A DNA stretch of 19,882 nucleotides from Nitrospirota bacterium. GTDB taxonomy: Bacteria > Nitrospirota > Nitrospiria > Nitrospirales > UBA8639. The translations under genes were made by a program, and so were the position numbers. The notes below the pieces were generated by a model, which had not been told where the DNA came from, did not search any database, and saw only the letters and a program-made list of their open reading frames with translations. The DNA is taken from positions 482,436 to 502,317 of the forward strand of contig CP070628.1 in the NCBI GenBank assembly GCA_020355985.1, in the 5' to 3' direction. The first letter of the stretch is position 1. Every line of letters starts with the position of its first letter. Positions 8,058 through 15,248 of this stretch are shown here, piece by piece.

Positions 8058-9212
8058 TTAGATTTCCGGAGACACGCCCACGGTCTCAAGCGCCACACAC
8101 ATTTGATTGCGCCCGTTCTCCTTTGCTCGGTACAAGGCACGATCCACACGCTCTATCCAGATTGAAACGGTTTCTCCAGGCATCAATTCGGCCACACCGA
8201 TGGACACCGTAACGGGTATGCTCATCTCCTGATACCGAAAACTTTCCCCACTTACGGCCTCCAACAACCTATCTCCCAATCGCTGACAGACTTCAAGCGT
8301 GGCTCCAGGGAGTAATACGCAAAACTCCTCACCTCCATAGCGTGCCACGAAATCCGTCTTTCTGGGAAAGGTGGAGACCAAACGATCGGCAAGTTCCTGG
8401 ATTACGGCATCTCCAGCCGGATGACCATGCGTATCATTAATGTTTTTAAAATGGTCGATATCAACCATGAAGACACAGGCAGGACTTTCCGAGAAAAAAC
8501 TCATGCTGACGGTGCGTTCTAATTGCAAATCCAATGCCCCACGATTATAGAGTCGCGTAAGCGGATCCAACTCCATTTCTTTTCGAACACTCCCCAGTTC
8601 CTGTTCAACTGACCGCAATTTTTCACCGAGTAGCTTGATCCGCTGTTGTTGCCGCTTTTTTCGTTCATCGACAAGCGCATTCATGCCTTGAACAACTCCT
8701 AATAAGGCCTGCTTGACTTCACGAAACGATCCTCCTTCTGTTGCCGCTCGCAATTGTCCGAGATAATTATCAACTTGCTGGTCCGTTTCTTGATCTTCGA
8801 CAATCGCCCGCCCAACTGTATTCGTAAATTCCCACAGCACGTTTCTCATATCTTGAAGATTGCGATCCACATATGTTTTTTCTTGTTGACGATGCCTATT
8901 AACAAACTTGGCGAGTTCGCCCCAATCACGCCTAATGGGTCCATCATCAACTTCGGGATCCTCATCACGTACTGACACGCCCACCAATACATGCATGGCC
9001 CACCGTTCAAATTTCTTTTCAATCTCTTCTTCCGAAAGCTCTTCCAAATCAAACGAATGCCGCCCAAGACAACGCAGAACCCTGCCCAATGATTCTAGGG
9101 CCTTATCGTAGTCTTCCGTCTCATTAGTTCCATTTGGCTCACTGGTCTTTTGAGCCTTCATTGGTTCCTGACCTTTTTGATCGGTTTTTCCCCCTGACCG
9201 GGATCCAAACAT
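8058..9212 (-). CDS. Diguanylate cyclase (GGDEF) with uncharacterised N-terminal region
   Basis: The protein makes the second messenger cyclic di-GMP from two GTP. Its C-terminal GGDEF domain (about 213-375) looks active: the signature is RYGGEEF (291-297), the metal-binding D251 lies in VDIDHFKNIND, and an allosteric I-site R284-K-T-D287 lies exactly five residues before GGEEF, so product inhibition is likely. Residues about 180-212 form a charged coiled coil of the kind that links an input module to the cyclase. Residues 30-175 are helical and soluble with no PAS, GAF, REC or transmembrane segment that I recognise. The product is therefore probably cytosolic with an undefined input. Translation should be strong: GGAGG stands just before ATCT and the ATG, preceded by further GAGGAA units. 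Confidence 0.92.
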   Translation of the reverse strand: MFGSRSGGKTDQKGQEPMKAQKTSEPNGTNETEDYDKALESLGRVLRCLGRHSFDLEELSEEEIEKKFERWAMHVLVGVSVRDEDPEVDDGPIRRDWGELAKFVNRHRQQEKTYVDRNLQDMRNVLWEFTNTVGRAIVEDQETDQQVDNYLGQLRAATEGGSFREVKQALLGVVQGMNALVDERKKRQQQRIKLLGEKLRSVEQELGSVRKEMELDPLTRLYNRGALDLQLERTVSMSFFSESPACVFMVDIDHFKNINDTHGHPAGDAVIQELADRLVSTFPRKTDFVARYGGEEFCVLLPGATLEVCQRLGDRLLEAVSGESFRYQEMSIPVTVSIGVAELMPGETVSIWIERVDRALYRAKENGRNQMCVALETVGVSPEI

Positions 9213-9214
9213 AG

Positions 9215-9239
9215 ATTCCTCCTCTTCCTCTTCCTCTTA
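9215..9239 (-). promoter_or_regulatory. Repeated purine-rich ribosome-binding region before the GGDEF gene
   Basis: Read on the minus strand, the 25 bases before the start codon are AAGAGGAAGAGGAAG followed by AGGAGGAATC. The hexamer GAGGAA is repeated, giving three overlapping Shine-Dalgarno-like cores, the last one (GGAGG) well spaced from the ATG at 9212. Confidence 0.6.
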
Positions 9240-9368
9240 CACCAACCGGCATACAGACCATGAGCACTGTAGATTTTTAAAATGAATATTGAACCCCAAC
9301 ACGGGGTATTCGGGATCATTGGTTTTATTCCGTTATCGGCTATTCTTTTCGGTTTCTTAAGTGATATT

Positions 9369-9377
9369 TGCTATAAT
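9369..9377 (+). promoter_or_regulatory. Extended -10 promoter of the RNA methyltransferase gene
   Basis: TGCTATAAT (9369-9377) is a perfect extended -10 element. A -35 is not recognisable at 16-18 bases upstream, which extended -10 promoters tolerate. Transcription would start near 9384, giving a leader of about 90 bases before the ATG at 9475 and excluding the upstream GTG at 9361 as a start. The rest of the 262-base gap (9213-9474) holds a small ACCCC-AACAC-GGGGT hairpin (9293-9307) and nothing else I can name. Confidence 0.5.
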
Positions 9378-9474
9378 TACTGCCGAAAACCATGTTGCCC
9401 ATCCTGCTTCAGGACCGACTCTCTGGCTGCAATCCAGACCTCAAACATCATTCGCAGTTACCTTTTTAAATTTC

Positions 9475-10239
9475 ATGACCAAACCTCGCCTCATTTCCAG
9501 CCGCCACAACCCTCAGTTTAAGCGCTGGGTCTCTTTACTTGAGTCTCAAGGGGTCAAAGCCCACCAGCAATGCCTGGTATCCGGCAAAAAACTTCGAAAA
9601 GAAATTCCACCCGATTCAGGAATATCCATTTGTGAAATCTTGTTCCCACCAGCCTGCCAAGTCCTGGAAAATCTTTCGCCTCAAGCAACATACTTTGCGC
9701 TCCCCAAAGAACTCTTTAATGAATTAGATATTTTCGGCACCAAAGAGCCGTTGTTAGTCTGCACAAACCCTTCGATGCCACCATTTGATCTGACCCAACC
9801 CCCCATAGGCCTGGAAATACTCTGCCCCATTGGTGACCCAGGGAACATGGGTGCACTCCTTCGCTCCTGTCGGGCATTTGGCGTACGCACCGTGATCCTT
9901 CTTCGCGAAGCCGTACATCCCTTTCACCCCAAAGTCATTCGAGCCAGCAGCGGGGCCGTCTTTGTCCAATCGCTTAATCAAGGGTGTTCAATTACTGAAT
10001 TACATCAGCCAGAAATTTTGAAATGGATTCACGCATTGGATATGGATGGTGAAGATGTATCAACCATATCCTGGCCACAACACGTCCGCCTTCTCCTTGG
10101 CGAAGAAGGCATCGGGATCCCCTCATTCCAGTTTCAGCAACGACTCAGCATTCCACAATTCCATGGGTCGATTCCATTGAATGCCACTGTAGCCAGCAGC
10201 ATTGCCCTCCACTCCTATCGCCAACAGCATTGCCGATAA
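9475..10239 (+). CDS. TrmH/SpoU family RNA 2'-O-methyltransferase
   Basis: This is an SPOUT-fold enzyme that transfers a methyl group from SAM to a ribose 2'-OH of rRNA or tRNA. The three SpoU motifs are visible: GDPGNMGALLRSCRAFG (120-136) with R130 as the likely catalytic arginine, LLLGEEGIGIP (206-216), and IPLNATVASSIALH (233-246). The third reads PLN where most members have SLN. The N-terminal part (ISSRHNPQFKRW) matches the substrate-binding domain of RlmB/TsnR-like enzymes. The frame is open back to a GTG at 9361, but the family normally begins just before the ISSxxNP stretch and a promoter lies between, so the ATG at 9475 is preferred (254 residues). No clear Shine-Dalgarno is seen. 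The exact RNA target is unknown. Confidence 0.88.
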   Translation: MTKPRLISSRHNPQFKRWVSLLESQGVKAHQQCLVSGKKLRKEIPPDSGISICEILFPPACQVLENLSPQATYFALPKELFNELDIFGTKEPLLVCTNPSMPPFDLTQPPIGLEILCPIGDPGNMGALLRSCRAFGVRTVILLREAVHPFHPKVIRASSGAVFVQSLNQGCSITELHQPEILKWIHALDMDGEDVSTISWPQHVRLLLGEEGIGIPSFQFQQRLSIPQFHGSIPLNATVASSIALHSYRQQHCR

Positions 10240-10308
10240 GCATTTAGTTTCATTAGTCAAAGTGAAAAAATGACTGGCAAAACATCTTTAACAATATGGA
10301 GCATATTC

Positions 10309-10536
10309 ATGATTCAACCTGGCGTGTATCGTCATTATAAAGGAAACACCTATCAGGTTATTGGCATCGCCAAGCACTCTGAGACGGAAGAAGACTTGGT
10401 CGTGTACCGTGCCCTGTACGGAGCATTTGGGCTGTGGGTTAGACCCTTTGGCAGATTTTGCGAGAAGGTCGAGAAAGGAGGAAAAATAGTCCCTCGTTTT
10501 GAGCTGATCACCCAGGAAAATGGAGAATCAGATTAA
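10309..10536 (+). CDS. DUF1653 domain protein
   Basis: This is a 75-residue cytosolic protein made entirely of the DUF1653 module: GVYRHYKGNTYQVIGIA near the start, then LVVYRALYG and the WVRP(F)xxF segment, ending PRFELI. The family is common as a short stand-alone protein or fused to other domains, and its biochemical role is not established. The ATG at 10309 is chosen because GGAG lies 7 bases upstream and the family starts at this point; an upstream in-frame ATG at 10270 would add 13 unrelated residues. It follows the methyltransferase gene by 69 bases on the same strand and may be co-transcribed. It converges on purE. Confidence 0.85.
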   Translation: MIQPGVYRHYKGNTYQVIGIAKHSETEEDLVVYRALYGAFGLWVRPFGRFCEKVEKGGKIVPRFELITQENGESD

Positions 10537-10680
10537 AGATCTTTGCAAGAGATTGTAGGGATTCTAGCCAAGAAAGAAGATATTCAAATACACCTGACCT
10601 TTTTTCAAAGCCAGGCTCCCAAAGGCAATTCCATACCGAGCGACGGTGAATTGAAAGCCAGGACTAGACACGGGTTCCTT

Positions 10681-11169
10681 TTATAGCTGGTCTGCCAACA
10701 CCGCACGGGTTTGCTCTTCCCGGTATGATCGTAACCGCTGCGCCAAAGCTGGATTGGCTAAGGCCAAAATAGCTGCGGCTAATAACGCCGCGTTTACCGC
10801 GCCAGCGCTTCCAATTGCCAGGGAGCCAACGGGAATGCCTTTGGGCATTTGTACAATGGATAAGAGTGAATCGAGACCTTGCAAGGCCTTGGATTGCATC
10901 GGAACCCCTAACACCGGCAATTGGGTTTTCGACGCAATGACCCCACCTAAATGCGCCGCGCCCCCTGCCCCGGCAATAAATAACTGTACGCCACGGGTTT
11001 CAGCTTGCCCGATGTATTCGATCAGTGCATCAGGAGCTCGATGGGCAGAGAACACCTTGCTTTCATGTGGAATTTCAAGTTTCGTGAGCGTCTCACTGGT
11101 TAATCGCATAGTATCCCAGTCAGACTTGCTTCCCATAATAACAGCTACGTGCAATAAAGATTCCGTCAT
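10681..11169 (-). CDS. purE: PurE, N5-carboxyaminoimidazole ribonucleotide mutase
   Basis: The enzyme acts in the sixth step of de novo purine synthesis, converting N5-CAIR to CAIR in the cytosol. At 162 residues it has the normal class I length. Landmarks are the MGSKSDW phosphate loop (12-18), SAHR (41-44) with H43 as the catalytic histidine, [10 protein letters not shown] (67-76) and [11 protein letters not shown] (110-120). Class I PurE normally works with PurK; no purK is next to it here, so purK must be elsewhere if present. The gene has GGGGAAGGG just before its ATG and its own extended -10 promoter about 60 bases upstream. It is divergent from the peroxiredoxin gene. Confidence 0.97.
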   Translation of the reverse strand: MTESLLHVAVIMGSKSDWDTMRLTSETLTKLEIPHESKVFSAHRAPDALIEYIGQAETRGVQLFIAGAGGAAHLGGVIASKTQLPVLGVPMQSKALQGLDSLLSIVQMPKGIPVGSLAIGSAGAVNAALLAAAILALANPALAQRLRSYREEQTRAVLADQL

Positions 11170-11228
11170 ACCCTTCCCCTTTTTATAATTAATCTGTAGA
11201 TGGCTTGTTCAAAACTGCAAAAGTTTCC

Positions 11229-11237
11229 ATTATAGCA
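11229..11237 (-). promoter_or_regulatory. Extended -10 promoter of purE
   Basis: On the minus strand this reads TGCTATAAT, the same extended -10 sequence found upstream of the methyltransferase gene. A TTGAGT (11249-11254, minus strand) is only 14 bases upstream, too close for a standard -35. The predicted start near 11222 gives a leader of about 50 bases. I see no PurR-like palindrome or purine riboswitch. Confidence 0.55.
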
Positions 11238-11256
11238 TATCTTATCTCACTCAATA

Positions 11257-11286
11257 TTGACCATCCCGACGAAACTGTCTTAGACT
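11257..11286 (+). promoter_or_regulatory. Candidate promoter of the peroxiredoxin gene
   Basis: TTGACC (11257-11262) and TAGACT (11281-11286) are separated by 18 bases; they match consensus at 5 and 4 of 6 positions. The leader would be about 118 bases. The element lies back to back with the purE promoter in the 241-base divergent gap. Confidence 0.35.
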
Positions 11287-11410
11287 TCTTTTTTGTTGCC
11301 CATGCTTGAGAGAATAAAATTTTTCCTGCATGATCAGCAAACGTTCTCAAAGGGTTGCTTCAACCCTGAGATATCTTTCCACTACATTCATAACAGAAAA
11401 GAGGGTCATT

Positions 11411-12046
11411 ATGGCATTACGACTTGGAGATGAAGCACCGAATTTTACGGCAGAAACCACACAAGGTACCGTGAATTTTCATGAATGGCTAGGCGACGGA
11501 TGGGGGATTCTCTTTTCACACCCCAAAGATTTCACTCCTGTTTGCACCACCGAACTGGGAGCCATGGCCAAAATTACCGAGGAGTTCAAAAAACGCAACG
11601 TGAAAGTTCTAGCCGTTAGTGTTGACCCCATTGACTCACACAAAGGTTGGATTAACGATATTAATGAAACCCAAAGCTGTACCGTCAGTTATCCGATTAT
11701 CGCTGATCCCGAAAAGAAAGTTGCAAACCTGTATGATATGATTCATCCCAATGCGTTGGATAACATGACTGTCCGTTCAGTCTTTGTCATTGGGCCGGAC
11801 AAAAAGGTGAAGCTGACCTTAACCTATCCCGCATCAACAGGCCGAAATTTCCAAGAAATCCTGCGTGTAGTCGACTCCCTTCAATTAACAGCGAAATTCA
11901 AAGTGGCGACACCTGCCAACTGGAAAGACGGAGAAGATTGCATCATTACCCCGGCCGTCTCTGATTCCGATATCCCAAATTTATTTCCAAAAGGGCATCG
12001 AATGGTAAAACCGTATCTACGGTATACGCCCCAGCCAAACCGCTAA
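11411..12046 (+). CDS. Peroxiredoxin, 1-Cys Prx6-type
   Basis: This cytosolic thiol peroxidase reduces H2O2 and alkyl hydroperoxides. The Prx6 signature SHPKDFTPVCTTELG contains the peroxidatic cysteine, C45 from this start. DPIDSHKGW and the long C-terminal domain (LPFPxI-type replaced by the YPIIADPEKK region, then NWKDGEDCIITP) are typical of the Prx6 group, whose length of about 210-220 residues is matched (211). Two more cysteines occur (SCTVSYP and EDCIITP), so disulfide formation cannot be excluded. The frame is open back to 11330, but the ATG at 11411 has GAGGG 5 bases upstream and begins exactly where the family does (MALRLGDEAPNF). Confidence 0.94.
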   Translation: MALRLGDEAPNFTAETTQGTVNFHEWLGDGWGILFSHPKDFTPVCTTELGAMAKITEEFKKRNVKVLAVSVDPIDSHKGWINDINETQSCTVSYPIIADPEKKVANLYDMIHPNALDNMTVRSVFVIGPDKKVKLTLTYPASTGRNFQEILRVVDSLQLTAKFKVATPANWKDGEDCIITPAVSDSDIPNLFPKGHRMVKPYLRYTPQPNR

Positions 12047-12065
12047 GATATTCTCCATGCCATGC

Positions 12066-12097
12066 ACGACCGCATCAGGGAAACCTGGTGCGGCCGT
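12066..12097. terminator. Strong GNRA-capped hairpin between convergent genes
   Basis: CCGCATCAGG (12070-12079) and CCTGGTGCGG (12084-12093) form a 10-pair stem (one T-G pair) closed by a GAAA tetraloop. After one A-C mismatch, three further pairs extend it. It lies 24 bases after the peroxiredoxin stop and before the convergent gene ending at 12166. No T tract follows on either strand, so it is not a textbook intrinsic terminator. It could still be a 3'-end stabilising structure or a bidirectional roadblock. Confidence 0.55.
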
Positions 12098-12165
12098 CCG
12101 GCAAACATATCTAACTTTTCACTTTCCACAAAATACTGATTTGCTTCAGCAGTAGCTGGCAAGTT

Positions 12166-12510
12166 TCAGGATTGCTGCGTTTCAAACATTCCAATATCTA
12201 GCAGATAGGTGCGCCGGCAAGGACGGCACCGCAGTTCCACAGAATTCTTAACGACATCAACCATTGAAATTCTGACATCTTCGGGATGCATCTGTGAACA
12301 ATCATGAAGAGGCAACAACCCTTTGTCCTTCCCTCCTATTTTCTCCAAATCTCCCTCAGCAACCTGTCGAATGGTCAACCGGTGCTTCATGCGACAATTC
12401 GTACAGACGATCCCAACAAGTTCTGGTGGAGTGACAAGTTTCAAGCTAAGCGTGAGAGGATGAACCGAAAAACATTGTTGAAGAAAGGCGCCAGATTTAA
12501 ACACACTCAT
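12166..12510 (-). CDS. Small CxxC/CxxC (zinc-ribbon-like) protein of unknown function
   Basis: This 114-residue soluble protein is not one I recognise. Two CxxC pairs, CTNC (36-39) and CRPC (95-98), could hold one zinc ion as in a zinc ribbon, but the 55-residue spacing is long for a simple ribbon. An additional DCSQMH (70-75) lies between. The middle is charged (EKIGGKDKG). GAGGGG stands about 8 bases before the ATG. It is the last of four minus-strand genes beginning with ettA, 35 bases after the lipoprotein gene. PilZ- or DksA-like functions have no support in the sequence. Confidence 0.6.
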   Translation of the reverse strand: MSVFKSGAFLQQCFSVHPLTLSLKLVTPPELVGIVCTNCRMKHRLTIRQVAEGDLEKIGGKDKGLLPLHDCSQMHPEDVRISMVDVVKNSVELRCRPCRRTYLLDIGMFETQQS

Positions 12511-12545
12511 GAGAGAAGCCCCTCAATATGGAAAGGAATCTCTGT

Positions 12546-13031
12546 CTAGGCAGGGATATCCCGATATGCGTTAACAAATGGCGGAAGCCTTAACTTCCCA
12601 GAAAGCCCTTGTTCGAAAAGGTTAGGGGGAGTGGGGACTTCACATAATTCTCTTTTCCAGTGACGAAGCACGGCATCTTTATCAAAGGTCAGGATATACA
12701 CATAACAATAGATTTTTTCCTGCGATAGCCCGCTTGCCCCACCCAAAAGGCTTCCCGCTTCTTGCCCAAATGCTTTAAATCCCCAAGGATCCAACTCACT
12801 TTCAGAGAGAACATGTCGATACGACCACGTCGTCTCATCAGAAAGTAATGGCTCGTTCACGAGATGCGGTGTCCCCAACTTGTCTTTCACATCGGTCTGA
12901 GTCAAAACGCCGACACCACTATCGAAAAAGTCATCACGCCAAGGCGCACAACCCACCATGAGACAACAAAGGCCCACGGCCAGAAGAAGAGACCCATACC
13001 TCACAAATCGTCGCTCAACATTCACGCTCAA
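12546..13031 (-). CDS. Lipoprotein, possibly BamE/SmpA-like fold
   Basis: The 161-residue precursor has a basic start (ERRFVRYG), a hydrophobic core and a lipobox LMVGC, with C28 as the lipidated cysteine. Alanine follows, so under Lol rules it would be sent to the outer membrane. The mature part reads LTQTDVKDKLGTPHLVN, then WSYRHVLSE and VYILTFDKDAVLRHWKRELCE. This order (a helix with LGxP, a W-x-Y strand, a strand with F and a final strand) is that of small SmpA/OmlA/BamE-type domains. That resemblance is pattern-level only. Its start is 12 bases after the stop of the two-TM gene, so the two are probably co-transcribed. Confidence 0.72.
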   Translation of the reverse strand: MSVNVERRFVRYGSLLLAVGLCCLMVGCAPWRDDFFDSGVGVLTQTDVKDKLGTPHLVNEPLLSDETTWSYRHVLSESELDPWGFKAFGQEAGSLLGGASGLSQEKIYCYVYILTFDKDAVLRHWKRELCEVPTPPNLFEQGLSGKLRLPPFVNAYRDIPA

Positions 13032-13043
13032 CGTATTACTGAC

Positions 13044-13310
13044 CTATCTGCACCTTTGAGAATACACATACCATGATCTGACCAACGCAAACCCTTGAGC
13101 AAACAAACCCGCAACAATCATTCCCAACGCCGTTGGAAGCATGAGAGAATCAGGGTTATCCAGGCCTTGAATGCCTAACATAAAACCTCCAGCCACGCAC
13201 AAAATCCCAACAATCCTTGCGATTACCACCGATCCAGTTTTATGGGATTCAATCACTTCAGGAGAAGGTTTATTGGGGTTCGGAGAGCGTTCAGGATCTT
13301 CAGTTGCCAT
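13044..13310 (-). CDS. Small membrane protein with two transmembrane helices
   Basis: This is an 88-residue protein with a charged, proline-rich cytosolic N-terminus (1-25) and two hydrophobic helices at about 26-46 and 57-77, ending in a short basic tail. No family is recognised. Its ATG lies 9 bases after the ettA stop and the lipoprotein gene follows 12 bases after its own stop, so it sits in the middle of a tight gene string. The Shine-Dalgarno is weak (AATGGA), so translation may depend on ribosomes finishing ettA. Confidence 0.65.
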   Translation of the reverse strand: MATEDPERSPNPNKPSPEVIESHKTGSVVIARIVGILCVAGGFMLGIQGLDNPDSLMLPTALGMIVAGLFAQGFALVRSWYVYSQRCR

Positions 13311-13319
13311 AAGTGTCCA

Positions 13320-15005
13320 TTAGGATTTCGTTAATTTCCGATAACGAATTTGGTGGGGATGTTCAGCAGCTTTTCCCAATCGTTTCTTCCTATTGGCCTC
13401 ATACTCCGTATAATTGCCTTCAAACCAGACAACTTGACTGTTCCCTTCAAAGGCTAAAATATGGGTGGCAATGCGATCCAAAAACCATCGATCATGACTG
13501 CTCACAACGGCACAGCCACCAAAATGTTCCAGGCCTTCCTCAAGCGCCCGTAGCGTATTCACATCCAGATCGTTAGTTGGCTCATCCAACAATAACACGT
13601 TTCCACCCTCTTTCAGCATTCGGGCTAAGTGCACCCGGTTTCGCTCCCCACCCGATAAATCCTTGACCTTTTTCTGTTGGTCGGACCCCGAAAAATTGAA
13701 TCGTGAAACGTAGCCTCGAGAATTGACCTCGAGTTTGCCTAACATCACCGTTTCTTGGCCGTCCGAAATACATTCCCACACGTTCAAGCTATCATCGATT
13801 ATTCGATTTTGATCCACATAGCCAAGCTTAACGGTATCACCCAGGACCAAAGACCCTGTATCCGGCGTAACCAAACCGGCAATCATGTTAAAAAGGGTGG
13901 ATTTGCCTGCACCGTTTGGACCAATAACTCCCACGATCCCACCTTTCGGCAACGAAAACGACAAATTTTCAAACAGCAGGTTTTCGCCATAACTTTTTGA
14001 AAGATTCTCAGCCTCAACCACTACATCGCCCAACCGTGGGCCCGAAGGAATATAAATCTCCAAATCATCAGCCTGCTGGGCCTGCTCCTCTCCTACTAAT
14101 TGCTCATACCGTGTCATACGGGCTTTGCCTTTAGCTTGACGGCCTTTGGGCGACATACGAATCCATTCTAATTCCCGTTCCAGGGTCTTTTGACGTTTGG
14201 ACTCGGTTTTTTCTTCTTTGGCTAATCGGTCTTTCTTTTGCTCAAGCCAAGAAGAATAGTTCCCTTGAAAAGGCATCCCCTGACCCCGGTCAAGTTCCAA
14301 TATCCAACCAGCCACATTATCTAAAAAATACCGATCATGGGTCACGGCAATCACCGTGCCCTTATATTGTTGAAGATGTTGTTCCAACCATTGCACCGTT
14401 TCTGCATCCAAATGGTTTGTCGGCTCATCCAGCAACAAAATATCTGGCTCTTGAATGAGCAACCGACAGAGCGCCACCCGTCGGCGTTCGCCACCTGACA
14501 AATCATCCACAATGGCATCCGGAGGGGGACACCGCAAGGCGTCCATGGCAACCTCCAATTGATGCTCTAATTCCCATCCATTTACAGCTTCGATCTGTTC
14601 CTGTAATTTCCCCTGCCGTTCGATCAAGGCCTCCATGGCCTCTGGACTCATGTCCTCGCCAAATCGTTGACTAATTTCTTCATAATCTCTCAGTAGCTGC
14701 ACGACGTCGGCACGCCCTTCTTCCACCACTTGCTTTACGGTCTTCCCGGATTCAAGATATGGCTCTTGTTCAAACAACCCAACTGAATACCCCTTCGAAA
14801 AGGTGACCTCCCCAACATAGTCCGTATCCACCCCTCCAATAATTCGAAGCAGGGTACTTTTTCCTGAACCATTCAATCCCAATACGCCAATTTTGGCACC
14901 ATAGTAAAATGAGAGATAAATATCTTTCAGCACATGTTTCTTGGGTGGATGAATTCTCCCGACCCCCACCAAAGAAAAGATTACCTGTTTATCATTCACA
15001 CTCAT
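13320..15005 (-). CDS. ettA: EttA, energy-dependent translational throttle (ABC-F)
   Basis: This is a soluble ABC-F ATPase that binds the ribosomal E site and gates early elongation according to the ATP/ADP ratio. Two ABC domains are complete: Walker A GLNGSGKST (43-51) and GPNGAGKST (362-370), signatures LSGGE (169-173 and 450-454), and Walker B LLLDE with catalytic E194 and E475. Between them, residues about 250-325 carry the EttA-type P-site tRNA interaction motif (ERELEWIRMSPKGRQAKGKAR) followed by the conserved IPSGPRLGD. These features and the length (561; E. coli about 555) separate EttA from Uup, YbiT and resistance ABC-Fs. AAGGA stands upstream of the ATG. It heads a probable operon with three small genes, two of them envelope proteins. 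Confidence 0.96.
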   Translation of the reverse strand: MSVNDKQVIFSLVGVGRIHPPKKHVLKDIYLSFYYGAKIGVLGLNGSGKSTLLRIIGGVDTDYVGEVTFSKGYSVGLFEQEPYLESGKTVKQVVEEGRADVVQLLRDYEEISQRFGEDMSPEAMEALIERQGKLQEQIEAVNGWELEHQLEVAMDALRCPPPDAIVDDLSGGERRRVALCRLLIQEPDILLLDEPTNHLDAETVQWLEQHLQQYKGTVIAVTHDRYFLDNVAGWILELDRGQGMPFQGNYSSWLEQKKDRLAKEEKTESKRQKTLERELEWIRMSPKGRQAKGKARMTRYEQLVGEEQAQQADDLEIYIPSGPRLGDVVVEAENLSKSYGENLLFENLSFSLPKGGIVGVIGPNGAGKSTLFNMIAGLVTPDTGSLVLGDTVKLGYVDQNRIIDDSLNVWECISDGQETVMLGKLEVNSRGYVSRFNFSGSDQQKKVKDLSGGERNRVHLARMLKEGGNVLLLDEPTNDLDVNTLRALEEGLEHFGGCAVVSSHDRWFLDRIATHILAFEGNSQVVWFEGNYTEYEANRKKRLGKAAEHPHQIRYRKLTKS

Positions 15006-15053
15006 TCCAAATTTTCCTTTTACTGATTCCTAGGTTGATGAATGGGGTTAATT

Positions 15054-15069
15054 AGCCATGAAAATGGCT
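15054..15069. repeat. Small inverted repeat upstream of ettA
   Basis: AGCCAT (15054-15059) and ATGGCT (15064-15069) form a 6-pair hairpin with a GAAA loop on the plus strand. On the minus strand it directly follows a TTGAAA that could be an ettA -35 element, so it could be an operator or leader structure. The remaining 15070-15171 shows nothing recognisable. Confidence 0.35.
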
Positions 15070-15171
15070 TTCAACTCTAACAAAGGCTTACGACGAACCA
15101 CAATAAAAAGCCATCGAAAGTCGCTACCAGCACAGCAAGTCGGCTTCTTATTCGAGCAGCTCTACTACGAT

Positions 15172-15199
15172 TTGAAATTGGCCTGATTCCAGGTATCAT
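15172..15199 (+). promoter_or_regulatory. Promoter of the Nudix gene
   Basis: TTGAAA (15172-15177), a 16-base spacer and TATCAT (15194-15199) each match consensus at 5 of 6 positions. The transcript would start near 15206, about 43 bases before the ATG at 15249. No Shine-Dalgarno precedes that ATG; a run of seven T lies in the leader. Confidence 0.5.
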
Positions 15200-15248
15200 A
15201 CATAAAAAGAATAGGTAGCCTTGATCGTTTTTTTAACACTCATACACC

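Noticed and set aside
9282..9521. 79-codon plus-strand open frame before the methyltransferase
   Set aside because: It spans the extended -10 element and overlaps the methyltransferase start in another frame; no ribosome-binding site and no protein-like pattern beyond a short hydrophobic stretch.
10592..10614. Hairpin in the DUF1653/purE convergent gap (CCTG...CAGG with TTT/AAA)
   Set aside because: The stem is interrupted in the middle by unpaired bases and has no T tract after it; too weak to call a terminator.
10754..11188. Long open frame antisense to purE
   Set aside because: It is the reverse-strand shadow of a fully conserved PurE and its translation has no family-like features.
15070..15171. 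Possible tRNA or small RNA gene in the ettA/Nudix gap
   Set aside because: No cloverleaf, GTTCGA-type T loop or terminator can be found.
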